DNA from: Eutypa lata | Lineage: Eukaryota; Ascomycota; Sordariomycetes; Xylariales; Diatrypaceae | Length of the DNA stretch: 64,000 bases | NCBI GenBank assembly: GCA_022661535.1 | Contig: JAKULF010000005.1 | Location: 4,092,001 to 4,156,000 of the forward strand | Direction: 5' to 3' | Part shown: piece after piece, positions 1-12,218 of the stretch | Numbering within the stretch: the first letter of the stretch is position 1 | How the letters are laid out: every line of letters begins with the position of its first letter | Notes under the pieces: model-generated | What the model saw: only the letters and a program-made list of their open reading frames with translations | Told to the model about the DNA's origin: nothing | The model's database searches: none | Translations under genes and position numbers: made by a program

Positions 1-3000
1 GTCCAGCCGCTCCAGCGCCCCGTCCATGAGCACGCGCTCGTACTCGGCCAGCTCGTACAGCTCGCGCTTCCGCCCCTCGCGGGACAGCGCCCCGAACTCC
101 GGGAAGTTGAGCGAGCTGAGGTTCCCCTCGGCCGCGTCCCGGTCCATCGACCCGTAGTCGTTGTACATGCGGCACATGGTCGACAGGTGCCGGCACAGCG
201 CCTGCGCGTAGTACTTCTGGCTGGCGGAGCGGAAGCACTCCGTTGTCGTCATAGCGCTACCGTTATTGCACAGTGTAGACGAGGAGGAAGAGGAAGAGGA
301 GGACATCATGCAGCATACGAGGGCGAAGGCGTACGGTCCCGACGTCTGGTCCGATGATGTCGTGCGCACCCAGTCGAAGAATGTAGTCGAGGTTTGGTAT
401 GTCGTTTTCTCGTCCTGTCGCGAGAGGTTCAGGTTGTCTTCTACCTGTCTCACGTGGGATAGGAGGTAGGTCTGTAATTCCTGCTCTAGGCGCTTCCTGT
501 CCCACGAGCTCGCGCTGGCTACGGCTGGGCGGTTCAGCACGTGTCCAACGAAGCGTTTTAGAGGTCCGGAGATATCTGCTTCGTCGGTTGTCCCGTTGCC
601 GTTGGTTTCCGAGACCATTCCGTGACCGTTGGTTCCTGAGGCTGATCCATCCCCGCTGCTGGGTGGGACTGAACCATTTCCGTTTTGCAACCCGTTTGAG
701 TGCTGGGTAAATAGGCTGTTCACGATGTGGCGAAGCTGAGACAAATTTCCCGCGAAGGCCGGCCCGGCCATGGCCTCCATGAACTCGTCCGCTTGGAAGT
801 TGAGGAAGGAAATGACCATCATGTCGAACAGGAAAGTGGTCGAGGCGAACGCCAGCGTGTGGTTGTTGCAAAGCGCCCATATGAATGGGATCATATCGAA
901 ATACTTGTCCTCCTCCATGTTCTCCCGCGGGAAGATCCCAAGCCGCCGCGCTCTCAGGAGCGGCTGGAAGAGGGTGGCCTCTAGGAAGGAAGCCTGGATC
1001 TGCCACGTAGGCAACTTCGAGAACATCGGGGTCGATTGCGCCAACTTGATGTATCCGGTCATCTTGAGGCTGGAGACCTTGGTCTTGACGCTGACCCCGA
1101 CCCCGCGTGAGCCGGGAGAGCCGCGGGTAGCGGTAGACGCCTTCAGGGCTGCCAGCTTGTATGCCTCCGCCAAGAGCGTAGAGCTGTACGTCACCTTTTC
1201 GATCCACAGCACCTCCAGCGGCCTGTCATCGAAGGACCCGATGAACTCGACTGCGGAGCGCATGGCTAACTCGAGTTGGGGTTGGATGTCTTCGAAGAAG
1301 GATAGCTTCCGCGCCTCTGCGAGAACTAAAATCCCGTACGAGGTTTGCTCGATGGAATTATTCCAGGAACCATTTTCGCGTTGGTCCAGGAGCGAGCGTA
1401 GACACTGCAACATCTCGAAATTAGCAATTCCTTCTCTGTAGTGCGGGAGTTGTTCGGCAGTTCTTGCCCCCGAATGTGTAAAAGGGCAGAAAACAACGGC
1501 GGAAAGTACTTACGGCTTGGAACACCGTGATGGCGATCTTGCCCTTCAACTCACTGTCGAACACGTCCGGTAGGACACCGTTGTCAACGAGTACTAAGAG
1601 GTCTGTAAACGCCTGGGTTATGAGCATTGTTGGATAGAGCGGGCAAAGATTCTAGTGCGGCATATTATTAGCACTTTGTTTAGCTGATGCGGCTTTACGT
1701 ATTCTTAGATATTTTGAGCTCTTACCCATTTGTCTCCGATAGCACCGTCGGCTTTCCACCAATGATCGCATAAGAAGCCAACGATCTTTAAGATTTGTGA
1801 GGAATAGCATCCCACAGCGCTCTCTGGTTGATGGGTTAAAGCTAGAAGTGCGTTGCAGTTGGCGGTAAAACTCGGGTTTCTTTCTAGGGAGTACGTTTGA
1901 AAATGTGTTTCGGTTTCAAACATGCGGACCATCGACTCGGGGCCAATCTCATCGTTCTGGCCTAACAAATATAGGGAGATGAGGCCTTTGGCGGTGTCAT
2001 CCACATCAGCTTGTAAAAAAGGAGCTAAAAACAGTCAGCGTTGGTCCACTCATGTGCGTGATATAGGAGATCTAGTTATACCAAACCCAATGGTTCCCTT
2101 TTGTGCGCGAAACGCTTCTTTGAGGATTTCAGTTATTGTAGTGAGCTCGGGGCTTCCAAGATCGGCCTTGGTAAAGCCGGCCTTTAGAAGAGTAGATAGA
2201 AGCTAATGGATGATCATTTAGTGAGGTTCTAGCCTTGCTCAGGTGTAAGTCTCACCCAGCTGTACTCAAAGTACGTTGAGGGGTATGCGCTCGGAACACC
2301 GCCGCCTTCGCCCCCTTTCACGTTCACGACGTGACACAAATATTCTTCGGCTTCGTCGTTCCAGTGCGTTGCATTCATGAGATATGCCGCAGTAGATGAG
2401 GGCGAGGCCATCAAGGACCCCCCTATTACGTGGTGTGCGATTCTGTCGAAGTCGATTTTGCCGATGAGAGCCTCAAGGGAATGAAGAATGGTCGACTTGT
2501 ACTTCCCATATAAATACTCGGGTCTAAACTTCGACAACTTGATCGCATTGAGCCTCATCAGCTCCCCCTTTCCGTTGAATTGTAGCACCGTCTCATTGCC
2601 TTCTCTTCCCACCATGTCGAGTAATGCCGGAACGATAACCTCGAACCCCACGTGGGTTGAGGATTCGACATCCCAGTTTTGCAACTGTCTTTGCAAAGAA
2701 GTCGTAGCGGTACCAATCCTGGTCTTGAGCTCATCCTGGGATACGTCCGTGATCTGCAGAGGCTCCTTGACGTGTCTGATCAGGGACAATAGCGATGCTG
2801 CGGTGTTAAGGATGCCATCAGTCTGGCACGCGCCTCTACTCCAGCCGTCGTCTGTCTGTGTTTCGAGGAGATATTGGAAACACTGAGGAAACAGCCATTG
2901 CTTCCCATTCGCGCTGGCCTTGGTCACTAGGGACACCCAAGCCGTGTCGTAGATAGCACAGCTCATGGAACCATATCCGTATTTCTCATCGTAGTTTAGT

Positions 3001-3056
3001 GCCGCTCGTTGGACTAGAGACCTAGCCGAGGCCTCCAAGCTGGTAGTCACGGTCAT
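1..3056 (-). CDS. Bifunctional diterpene cyclase (CPS/KS-like), C-terminus cut by window edge
   Basis: Expected to cyclise GGPP to a copalyl-type diphosphate (class II site) and then ionise it to a diterpene hydrocarbon or alcohol (class I site). Exons (minus): 3056-2256, 2202-2082, 2009-1726, 1651-1514, 1413-<1. About 919 residues lie in the window; fungal relatives are roughly 940-1000, so only the last few dozen are missing. Visible: the N-terminal SCAIYDTAW block, [12 protein letters not shown], the class II acid motif DVDD (about 309-312, at an exon start), DGAIGDKW, the class I metal motif DEFME (about 657-661) and the second metal motif NDYGSMDRD (from 866) followed by [13 protein letters not shown]. 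The DVDD and class I sites both look intact, so activity is likely bifunctional. The product skeleton and stereochemistry cannot be read from sequence. The fourth intron (1513-1414) needs a rare GAG acceptor to keep frame. A Gly/Asn/Ser-rich insert follows DEFME. Divergent from the P450 at 3856. Confidence 0.93.
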
Positions 3057-3855
3057 CTTGAGATGGATTCACTTGTAGAGAGGATCACGGCCACCTCTGT
3101 GATGGTCTATCAGAGTATAAACAGCTACATAGTGGCGACTAGAATCGGCTCTTATCATGTCTGCCACTTTCCAAGCGGCCTTGCCCATACCGTTACACCA
3201 TCGTCTATCTCATCCCAAAAAGTATCGAAACCGATGATGTACCAACACAGCGCGTCGGTATATCACAGACGCAGGGATGGATTTTAGAGCTTACTAGATG
3301 CGTCCGCGTCGCTTACGGGCGCGGTGGACCCTCCCGCACTATCGGCGAAGACGTTTGATGGAAGACTGGAATATTCGGAGCCTCTCAATCAGGAAATGGA
3401 CCGAAAGAGCCGGTTGTGTTCGGGATTCGCCGTCCAACCCTGGCGATCGTCAACATCAAGCGCTGACGCAGCCAATTGAGCAGCAGTTAAATGGCTATGT
3501 GAATGGGGCTATTAGTTGTTTGTTGACTGTTGATCTACTCTCGAGGTGGCAAATGAGATTCTAAGCAACCCCTGGCGACCCGGGGACCTGCCTCCCGGAG
3601 TCCTGTATATGCATACTAAGATGACACTTCAGGCAAGGGGTAGCTGCATCTAAATGGATCTTCACCGCAACTGAGTTGTGTCTTTGTCAGCTGGTCATAT
3701 AAACGAGTTTCTGGATATGTGAGAATATCCTACATACCTTAAGCCGCCTGCTCCCAACCTCTTCTCACGGCCCCTTGGTCCAGTCTCCTGGTAACAGCCC
3801 TCAAATGGTTCAGTTTTCCGTAAATTCATCTATTGGCCAGTAGATACGTTGAAAT
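3057..3855. promoter_or_regulatory. Divergent promoter between diterpene cyclase and P450
   Basis: This 799-bp space separates two start codons pointing away from each other, so both genes probably share regulation. A TATA-like CATATAAAC lies at about 3696-3704, some 150 bp before the P450 start. CCAAT-type boxes occur near 3472 (plus) and 3833 (ATTGG, minus orientation). No coding frame in it is convincing. Element calls are by eye only. Confidence 0.5.
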
Positions 3856-5654
3856 ATGGGGTCTACAATTACATACTTGCTCAGCAGCTACGTTGAGCGC
3901 TTGAGCTCGCTTAGTAACGTGCAAAAATTAGCACTTCTATTGTTTGCCGTTTGGGCGATATCGGGTCTGTTCCAGAAGAGAAAGAAAGTTCCCAATGCAC
4001 CTATTCACGGTTATAGGTCCATCTTGGAGCCCAAATTTGTCCTACAGGCCAGATTTAACACAGATGCCTTGAATATCATCTCGAGTGGGTACAAAAAGGT
4101 AAGCAGAATTATAATCGCGTGCTACCCTTATATACCATCTAATATTATCTATCTAGTGGAAAGGAAGACCATTTGTGGTCAGTCGTAGTGATGTCGATAC
4201 GACACTGTTACCAATGAAATACCTAAATGAGCTCCGGCTACTCCCAGACACGAAGATGAGTGGTCGCTTGGCTCAAGTTTCAGTGAGTATATTCCCCGTA
4301 GACCTATCTCTGCAACCCATACTAATATATGTAATTAGAACTTGGTGCCTAAATGGACCGGGACGGCATTTATGATGGAATCGAGCCTTCATTTTCGTGC
4401 CGTCCAGAACAAGCTCACTCCAGACTTGTTCAAGTATATGGAAATTGCCAAATCTGAGCTTGACCATGCTTGGCTAAATGATGTCCCCCAACCTGACGGT
4501 AGGCTTGTTACCATTGCCCTGAAAATTACAATCGAGCTAATATTATTAGATTGGGTTGAGATGAATCCTCAACATATCATACGAATGCTTATTGCCCGGA
4601 TATCCGCGGCAGTTTTTGTAGGCCATCCTCTCTGTCGAGATCCGGAATGGCTTCGAATCTCAATCGAATTTGCCTTGGATACGTTTGCTAGTGCATTTAT
4701 ACTAAGGCTGTTTCCGCCGTGGTCTCACCCCGTTATTGCCCATCTTCTCCCCCCGAGGTATAGGCAGCAGCGTCAGCTCAAAATAGCCAGAACTATCATA
4801 AAGCCTCTTATGGATAAGCACAGAGATGCCGTTCAAAGACGAGAAGCGGGTGATGAGGTAGAGGAAGAAGATACTCTTTTACATTGGATGATGGATAATG
4901 CGACAGAGAAAGAGAACAGTCTCCAGGAAATGTCAGATCGACAGTGCATTTTAACGCTCGCCAGCATCCACACGACGACACAAGGACTTTCGAATCTTTT
5001 GATGGACCTCTGCAATCATCCTGAGTGGTTTCCCGTTCTGAGGGAAGAGATTACTAATATCACAAATGAAATTGGGAGGGTTGGGGAGACTGAGGGAAGT
5101 GGTTTAAGGCAATGGTTTCCACGATTGGAAAAGATGGATAGTCTCTTGACTGAAAGCCAGCGAATTCACCCTCCGATATTGAGTAAGTCCTCATCCCTAT
5201 ACTTAGTGCTAGGCAGTATCTAATTGAAGCAGTCAACCCTACGAGAGTGGCAGTCAAGGATCACACATTCAAAGATGGCACATTTGTTCCCGCTGGATCC
5301 AAGGTTGGATTTCCTGGATTTGAGCATCAAAACGACCCTGCCGTCATTCCCAATCCTGACACATTCGACCCGATGAGGAACTATCGCAAGCGCCATTCTT
5401 CTCCAGACCAGGTGAATAAATACCTAGCTGGTCAAACTCATCCTGATAATCTTACTTTCGGCTACGGAAGTCAGGCTTGTCCTGGAAGGCAGTTTGCAGT
5501 TGCCGAGACTAAACTGATTTTGTTGCGCCTCATTAGCGAGTTTGATTTTAAGCACGTGGAAGGAAAGCCTAGGCCAAAGACCCTTTACGCTGGGGATAAC
5601 GTGTTTTTGGACCCAGAGGCGACGCTCATGATGAGGAGGCGAAAACTGTTCTGA
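3856..5654 (+). CDS. Cytochrome P450 of the diterpenoid-type fungal families
   Basis: Heme monooxygenase expected to oxidise the cyclase product at the ER membrane. Exons: 3856-4098, 4157-4282, 4339-4498, 4550-5182, 5233-5654 (527 aa, normal for the family). An N-terminal membrane anchor lies at about 20-38, followed by a basic RKRKK stop. The I-helix is ASIHTTTQG, the ExxR is ESQR, a PERF-region relative is FDPMRNYRKR, and the heme loop is FGYGSQACPGR with Cys about 470. The IHTTT I-helix and GYGSQACPGR loop resemble fungal P450s from gibberellin, aphidicolin and indole-diterpene pathways (CYP503/CYP68-like; family assignment is from memory and not tested). Joining exon 3 to exon 4 removes 51 bp that also read open, so retention would add 17 codons. 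Its position beside the cyclase supports a tailoring role. Confidence 0.92.
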
Positions 5655-7052
5655 GGATGATACGTCAAGTGTAACCTTAAGACCTAGGTCATTACGCTAA
5701 GGGCCACTCGAAGTTACCAAGGCTGGCAAGGAATAAATTGTTATGGATAACTAAGCATGTATCTATATATCGTATGTGGTCATATATTAGAACTAGTTAC
5801 CTTCGTTCTACTTACCATTGGTGCAATATCACATATGTGGCTTACCAACTGCATGATCCCTTGCAATGGTCAAAATCCGCTTTTGAGTTAACCAGTTGTA
5901 ACAGGTAGGCAGGGTCTTAGTTACTTACATTCATACGATTCGCGCATCAGCAGCTTCAATGCAAAGATACCCTGATTATAGGCTCACCCAAAAGGATTTC
6001 TGATTAGATAATCAATACCTACGCGTCACACCATATTCTCATGCCTAGGTAACTATCCAAGTTCGCTTCGACAGGATTACCTAAGACGATATTGAATGTT
6101 GGAACCACAATTTGGCCTTGCATTCGGGCCTCTCAAATAGGCAAGGCCGACGTTACATTGCATAGGTATGTAGTTCGACGTTGTGAGGATGCCAAGGATG
6201 GATAGACGCATTGGTTATCCCTACATATGCTCGATCTGTACCTAGCCTCCGTCAACGTCGTGATGTAGGTTAATATAATGCGAATAATCCACACGGAGCA
6301 TTAAGTGGAGAAAATGCATCTTCAGAAGCGAATATCCAAATAATTTATTATGATCAAATATTCGTAGAAACATAACTAGATGTGTCTCTGAAAGGACCTT
6401 GTTATAGTGCATAGTAGTGCCCAAAAGCCCCGTGCCTGAGTTTGTCATCACAAGCATGACGAATATTATAAGCACCTTTGTTAGTAATTACTATGTATTC
6501 GCGGCTTATCCCGAGGGTTTGCTACCTTTACATCAATAATCTACGATATCATCTGGGATCCCCTAAACTTGGGGCATCTGGGCATGCGGCACGGCAGCCA
6601 TCACGCTCTAGCCAGACTTTGTAGATCCCGCTGATAGGATTTCCCTGTATATGCGGCCCTATCACACATAGAGGTCTTCATCCTAGCAAGAACATGATTG
6701 TGAACATAACAAGTACGTAAGACACACCCGATTAGCAGGTTTCACCGTATAGGCATGTAGTAAGCCTTGCCTGCCCTGTTATCTTCAGCTCTAGATAGCA
6801 TCAGGGGATACGCCGCCTTAAATCCGACCCTACCCATACGAAGGGGGTTCGTCAACATGTACGTATGGTGGCGGCGTATTAATATCCGCTTGGCTGGTGT
6901 TCCACCACCTATTCCTGCATTGCAACTTTGATCTGCATGCCATAATACCAGATAGTCTGGTTCTACCAACCCAAGCCAAGACCGAATACCACCCTGCCCC
7001 GCCCGCCTTCTTTGTGTGTGTGAAATACCGTGTTGGAGTTTGACCTTCAAAA
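5655..7052. other. Intergenic, no gene seen
   Basis: AT-rich spacer between two same-strand cluster genes, carrying the P450 3' end and the promoter of the FAD oxidase. The open frames are short (at most about 140 codons, minus strand at 6742-7170), have biased composition and match no family I know. A CA/GT-like run (TTTGTGTGTGTG) sits at about 7012-7023 just before the next start. Confidence 0.5.
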
Positions 7053-9044
7053 ATGGTCGACCCTCGACTGCTAGCGATTCTGAGTTTCGTCCTCCTGAAC
7101 GCTGCTGCACTACTCCTCCAGGACGACCTCGGCACATCGGGAAGTGTTCAAACGTTCCCCACAATTGCATATTCCAGCCTAGAAGAGCTCACAGCTACAC
7201 TTGTTTCCGAAGCTTCCATGGCCGAATCTGCTGCTGCTGCCGCCGCGGACGCGACTGCCGCTATATGCAACACCTTAGCCGCTCAGCTTCGAGGCGCCGT
7301 CACGGCTCAGAACAGCACAGCTTATGAGGCCCTCCGAGACCAGCCATGGTATTTTATTGTCTAGCTTAGTTGTTGCTTTTTGATGCTTCCCTAACACCTA
7401 CCTCATAGGTCACCTACCTGTTGGCTCCCCGCCGCCTGCTTTGTGCAGCCTAAGAGCACCGCAGATGTCGCCTCGATCCTCAAGACAGTCAAGGAGAAGG
7501 GCTCCAAGTTTGCGGTTCGCGCTGGTGGGCACAACCCCAACCCTGGCGTGAACGGCGTCAACAGCCCTGGGGTCGTGATTGACCTGCGTAACCTTACGTC
7601 GATGTCTCTAGATGGAGACGGGGTCCTACATGTTGGAAGTGGCGCCAAATGGGGCGAGATTTACACCTACCTCGAAGAGCACGGCCGGGTAGCGATAGGA
7701 GGTCGCCAAAAGGACGTTGGTGTAGGTGGCTACATGCTAGGAGGTCTGTCTGCCCCCATAATTTCCGAGGCCTCGCCGAGTCCATGCTAATATCATTACC
7801 TTATGACAGGAGGCATGCCTGCCTTTCCAAACCTTCATGGCCTTGCTGTAGATAGTCTGAAGGGCGCCGAGGTAGGTCAAACAAGCACCCTTCTCTGCGC
7901 TGGCCACTCAATGAAAACTAAAACCCCTATCTATCAAGGTTGTCCTCGCGGGTTCTTCGATTGTCACTGCCAGCTCGAAAGAGAATCCGGACCTACTCCG
8001 AGCTCTCAAGGGGGGTGGCGCGAACTTTGGTAAGTAGAATTCCTCAGAAATACACCATTATGGTTCAACAATACTCACAAAACAAATGAACTACAGGCAT
8101 TGTAACCCGCTACGACATCCAAACGTACCCGCTGATCCAGACCCAGTATACGGTGAACGTGTACAACGCGACTGACTACGTTAACATTCTCAACGCTACT
8201 GCCAATCTACAGGAAGCAATGGAAAAAGATCCCAAGATTGGCGCCTTTATAAACACTCAAGGTCCCATGGTTGCCGTGGGGCTTTTCTACGCTGAGTGGA
8301 CAGAAGAGAGACCCAAGGCATTTGACGAGTTTTTCAACCTGGGAAGCCTGCTGCAGGCTGTGGTGCCGACCACCAACGGCACCGTCAAGTCGTTGGTCTT
8401 CTCTCTAGACCTTTTGGACGCGGTTTTCCGGCAAGTTTTTTCTTCATTCCTTCTACTCTGTTGAATTTTCAACAACGCGATGAGAAACTGACCAATTATA
8501 GCCGGCTTGCTACCTGCATAAGCTCTAAAGTTTCCGAGCAGCTCTACGTGAAAGTGCATGAATTATGCAATGAAATCAGAAGCGCACACCCCAAACTAGC
8601 CAGTGTCGGATACACCATCCAGCCATTGTCGACCACAGCCATACAAGCTGGACATGCTGGCGATGGTAACACAATGGGAATCCAAGACGTCCCTCAGTCA
8701 GGTAAGTTAAAGAGACCCGAACGATTATCGTTCTTTCAACGGCCTTCGATTCTGACAAGCTATTAGTATGGGCCTTCTTGGTAGAGTGGAGTGATGCGGC
8801 AGACGACGCAGAAGCGGAACAGGTCCTGGACGAACTGACCGAGGGCATGAAGAAGCTTGCGAGCGAGCAAGGACAGCTGCTAGACTTCATCTTCATGAAC
8901 GATGCCAGCTCCAAGCAACAGGTCCTAGCCGGTTACGGGACGGAAAACCTCAAGAAGCTGCAGCGAGTGGCTGCCAAGTATGATCCTGAAAGGGTGTTTC
9001 AGAAACTACAGAACGATGGTTTCCTGCTGCGGAAGATCGCATAA
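7053..9044 (+). CDS. FAD-linked oxidase (VAO/berberine-bridge-like fold), probably secreted or lumenal
   Basis: Flavin oxidase expected to oxidise an alcohol or drive an oxidative ring closure in the pathway; the substrate is unknown. Exons: 7053-7348, 7409-7743, 7810-7871, 7939-8029, 8097-8430, 8502-8701, 8767-9044 (531 aa). The first about 22 residues are hydrophobic and signal-peptide-like. The FAD_binding_4 domain runs from about 95 to 280: RAGGHNPNPG carries the likely FAD-linking His (about 140), VGVGGYMLGGG follows, and the domain ends at GGGANFGIVTRYD. The C-terminal YDPERVFQKLQ block replaces the usual YDPxxxF end. The Cys that gives bicovalent FAD in berberine-bridge enzymes seems absent (GGRQKDVGVGG has Gln there), so single His linkage is inferred. 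Intron 5 (8431-8501) uses a GC donor (GCAAGT). All seven exons join in phase. Confidence 0.9.
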
Positions 9045-10841
9045 GTAACCTAGAGGTAGTTCTCCGTTTTCACAAGGTTTACTTAATCTACCTAGAGGTA
9101 GAAACAATGACATATTGCTGTAACCCCATAAACTAAAAGTAAGTAAACTATTTACGTATGTATATCATGTCCATTTTGCATACTACTATAAAGATTTCAT
9201 GCCACATATCGAACTTTAAACGACGTACGTTACAAGAGTAAAAAGGGTGTGGTAACATTGGGGGCGAGCTAGCTAGAGAATATTTTGGACTTGGCAAAAT
9301 GAGCTGAGAAGAGCTGAAAGTTAGGCAAAATGGCCCCTTGGTTTTAATCCGGAAGAAAACAGGTGGATGAAGAATTGCATTCTCTGATGCTAACTAATGA
9401 ACACATTGTTAGTATTAGTAAAAGTACTACATGCTATTTCATTTAACCCCAATACCACCTATTTTACCTTCCTATGTGAGTATGAATATGCTGGGGGTAT
9501 TTTTAATTCATTCTCTCTCCTGTAAGTACTTGTTCAGCACTTCAACCGACTCCTTGGAGCTGGGTCGTCATGGCGTTGACGGGATACCACTGATACCCAA
9601 TACCCAAGAACATGGCGGAAGTTACCGACGAGGGATTGATCTACACTACCAGTTACTCAGCGTCCCCCCTAACTAACGCTAGCTTATATATTCTCACTAT
9701 CACCCCGCCGCGCCAGTGGGCTAGCCAGCATGCAGCATCCACTGAACTTGTCAATGATCTGCCTACCCGCCGCCGTTGGAAATAAACTCATTAGACCACC
9801 GCTTAACTCGCCTTAAACTCCCCCACAAGGTCCAGACGGGCCGTAGTTAATTCACAGCTTGGTTTACAGGGGATAACCTGGCAATTCGGGGCAGCGCGCC
9901 TAATTATCTCTAAAGGGCAGTTAACTACGTATGTATTCAGCCATTGTAGTTTCCTAGCATAGGTAGCCATTGGAATCTATGAAATAATTTAGAGGTAGGG
10001 ATAGAGCGTATACCTGGGTAGTATGAATTGGGGGAATGGTGATGCCATCCAGCACAAAACGTCAGCAACTATGGGCCGGAGATTGTCGATCTAACAGTCT
10101 CTGTATCCTATCATGGTCAATTTTCTTGCCACGAAGGTTGGGTTACGTTCGACCCATATAGGAGTCAGATTAGTTGAAGATGTTGCAGTGCCCGATGTTA
10201 CCCACGTGGAACTGACCTTACCATATCTGCTGCTCCGAATACTACCTATCCGTCAGCTCTAACGGTGGGTCGGGACGGATCGGTTGCTAGGATTGGTTTC
10301 TGCTCATCCAAGCCATCCAAGCCATCTTATACCCCCATGTGTATAGTTACATATCTTACCCTCCTCTTCCAAGTCCCTCCAGCCCCTCCAAACACTACCG
10401 GCTTCTACCCCCAGTCGGGAGAGTACACTAAGCACCAAGCCATTCTTGGCCCGTTTATTGATTTGATTGAGCCATACCAGATCGCTTGAAGGGAAGTTCA
10501 CTATGTTCTTCTTTGTCCGTAGCCCTAGGGGTACCATAGTTTGAGATTGTAGTAATGCATATTTTGGTTCACTATAGGGAAAGCGTGGGGTCGTCAGTAG
10601 ACCCCCTCCCCCCTTTCAAGTCTCATTAGATTATATAATCCGCATAAGCAAACCGTGATGGGCCCCCAAGTCGCATTATCTGACTTGGTCTTTTTCCCAC
10701 GTATGCTACCTCGCCAATCTGCGACTTCAACACTTTGCCGCATCTTTGCATGCTGTCTTGATATTTATTGTAGCCTCAATTCAACATCGTAGGAAGAAGC
10801 GTTTTGTCTTCCTCCTGCTTGGCAAAGGCTTCTCACCCAAG
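9045..10841. other. Intergenic, no gene seen
   Basis: About 1.8 kb of spacer between the FAD oxidase and the membrane-protein gene. It holds only frames under 85 codons. A small triplicated CCATCCAAG run lies at about 10305-10326 and a TATA-like TTATATAATCC at about 10629-10639, roughly 200 bp upstream of the next start. Confidence 0.5.
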
Positions 10842-12218
10842 ATGTCGGATCCTAGCGCTGCTGCTCCTCAGGAAGGGGTGTCCACCAACGTCTACCTCGG
10901 GGTCGGCGCCACACTTAATGTACTGGCCGCCCTGTTTGTTATAATTCGTTGCACAACGAATTATTCCCTGAACAAACTGGGCGCTGACGACTGTGAGTTG
11001 GGTTACCGATGTGATACTTTCTATGCGAGACATGGCTGACTGGTGGTGACCTGTTATAGATTTATCAATTTTCGGGTTGATTTGTTCAACCGGTACCTTC
11101 ATAATAAATGCTGTGATCAACTCATGTAAGTAACCTGATTCGCACATTGAGCTTCTGATAGAAAGCTAACTAGCAAACTAGTATTGTTGGACCCGACCAC
11201 TTCCCTCACGTTGTTAATAAAGGTAAGCAATCGCTCCAGGACACGATGCCCCTAATAACTTTGCTAATGTTATCTCTTGCTGTGCTAGATGGTGGTTTTG
11301 ATCGCCGTCTTTGTTGCCTTTACGCTATGGTCGACTAAAGCCCCTATCCTCGTCCTTTACGTGAAGCTTTTCGGCGTGAGAACGTGGCTGCGCTGGCTTT
11401 CCTATCTGACCCTTGTCGTCACGGGCCTCAACTTCCTAGGGTCGTTCATCCTCCCTGTCGTCCAATGCGATACTGGGATGACCACGCCAGATCCCGCGAT
11501 ATTCCTGATCTGTCAGAACGCCACAGTCACCGGCGGCATCTGGTCTGGTTTTGTTTCCATCATCGAGGATGTCATCATATTCTGTATGCCGATCCCCGCC
11601 ATACTTCAGTTGAATCTACCGACTGCGAAGAAGGTCGGAGTTATTCTCGTCTTCTTCTCTGGTATCATGTTAGTATCCCCACCCTCCCTACTACTACCTT
11701 TTCTCCCTCACTGACATTGACTCGCAGTGCAATCGTGGCATCAGCCGTAGCTCTGGCATTCAAATGGCAATCTATGGCGGGATCCTCGGTTGGGATACAG
11801 ACCGCTGCAATGCTTTGCGCGTAAGCTACCCCTCCCCCCTATTTTTCTCGTCTTCTCTTTCCACCAAACGGCGCCGAAAACAAATCACTAACGAGCCCCG
11901 CATCTTAGTACCATCGAAGCAAACACAGCGCTCATGGTCGGCTGCGCCCCTGCGGTGAAAGCGTTCTGGGCCACTTGGATCTCGAAGAGCAACGCGGCTG
12001 CGAAGACCCAGGCATCATCGTCCGCCTCCCGCTCAGGGAGGTTCTGGCCGAGCTCGAAGCTCAGCAGCGGCGGCCGCTCCAAGGCCATCCGGAGCAGCTC
12101 GGCCACCAGCACCAACCAGATCTACGACCCGAACACCGCCAACACGTACATCCTGATGGATACCCCGCGAGCGAGCGAGGGAGATCTGGAAGCGAGCAAG
12201 TCGCATGCGCGACAATAA
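10842..12218 (+). CDS. Seven-helix fungal rhodopsin-like (PTH11/SAT4-type) membrane protein
   Basis: Integral membrane protein of the large fungal family with an extracellular N-terminus and seven helices; family roles include surface sensing, and many members sit in metabolite clusters without a proven function. Exons: 10842-10992, 11060-11125, 11182-11222, 11289-11668, 11728-11820, 11909-12218 (346 aa). Helices are visible as YLGVGATLNVLAALFVIIR, the DDYLSIFGLICSTGTFIINAV region, LIAVFVAFTLW, a WLSYLTLVVTGLNFLG helix, the IEDVIIFCMPIPAI helix and the GVILVFFSGIIAIVASAVAL helix. The TKAPILVLYVKLFG motif after helix 3 is characteristic of the family. The C-tail after about 270 is polar and Ser-rich. 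It shares strand and spacing with cluster genes, but membership in the pathway is inferred only. Confidence 0.85.

Noticed and set aside
263..1207. 314-codon minus-strand open frame inside the cyclase gene
   Set aside because: It is an alternative frame of exon 5, which carries DEFME and NDYGS in another frame; the composition is Arg/Gly/Gln-rich.
6742..7170. Minus-strand frame of 142 codons overlapping the FAD oxidase start
   Set aside because: It overlaps the signal-peptide exon in antisense and lacks family features.
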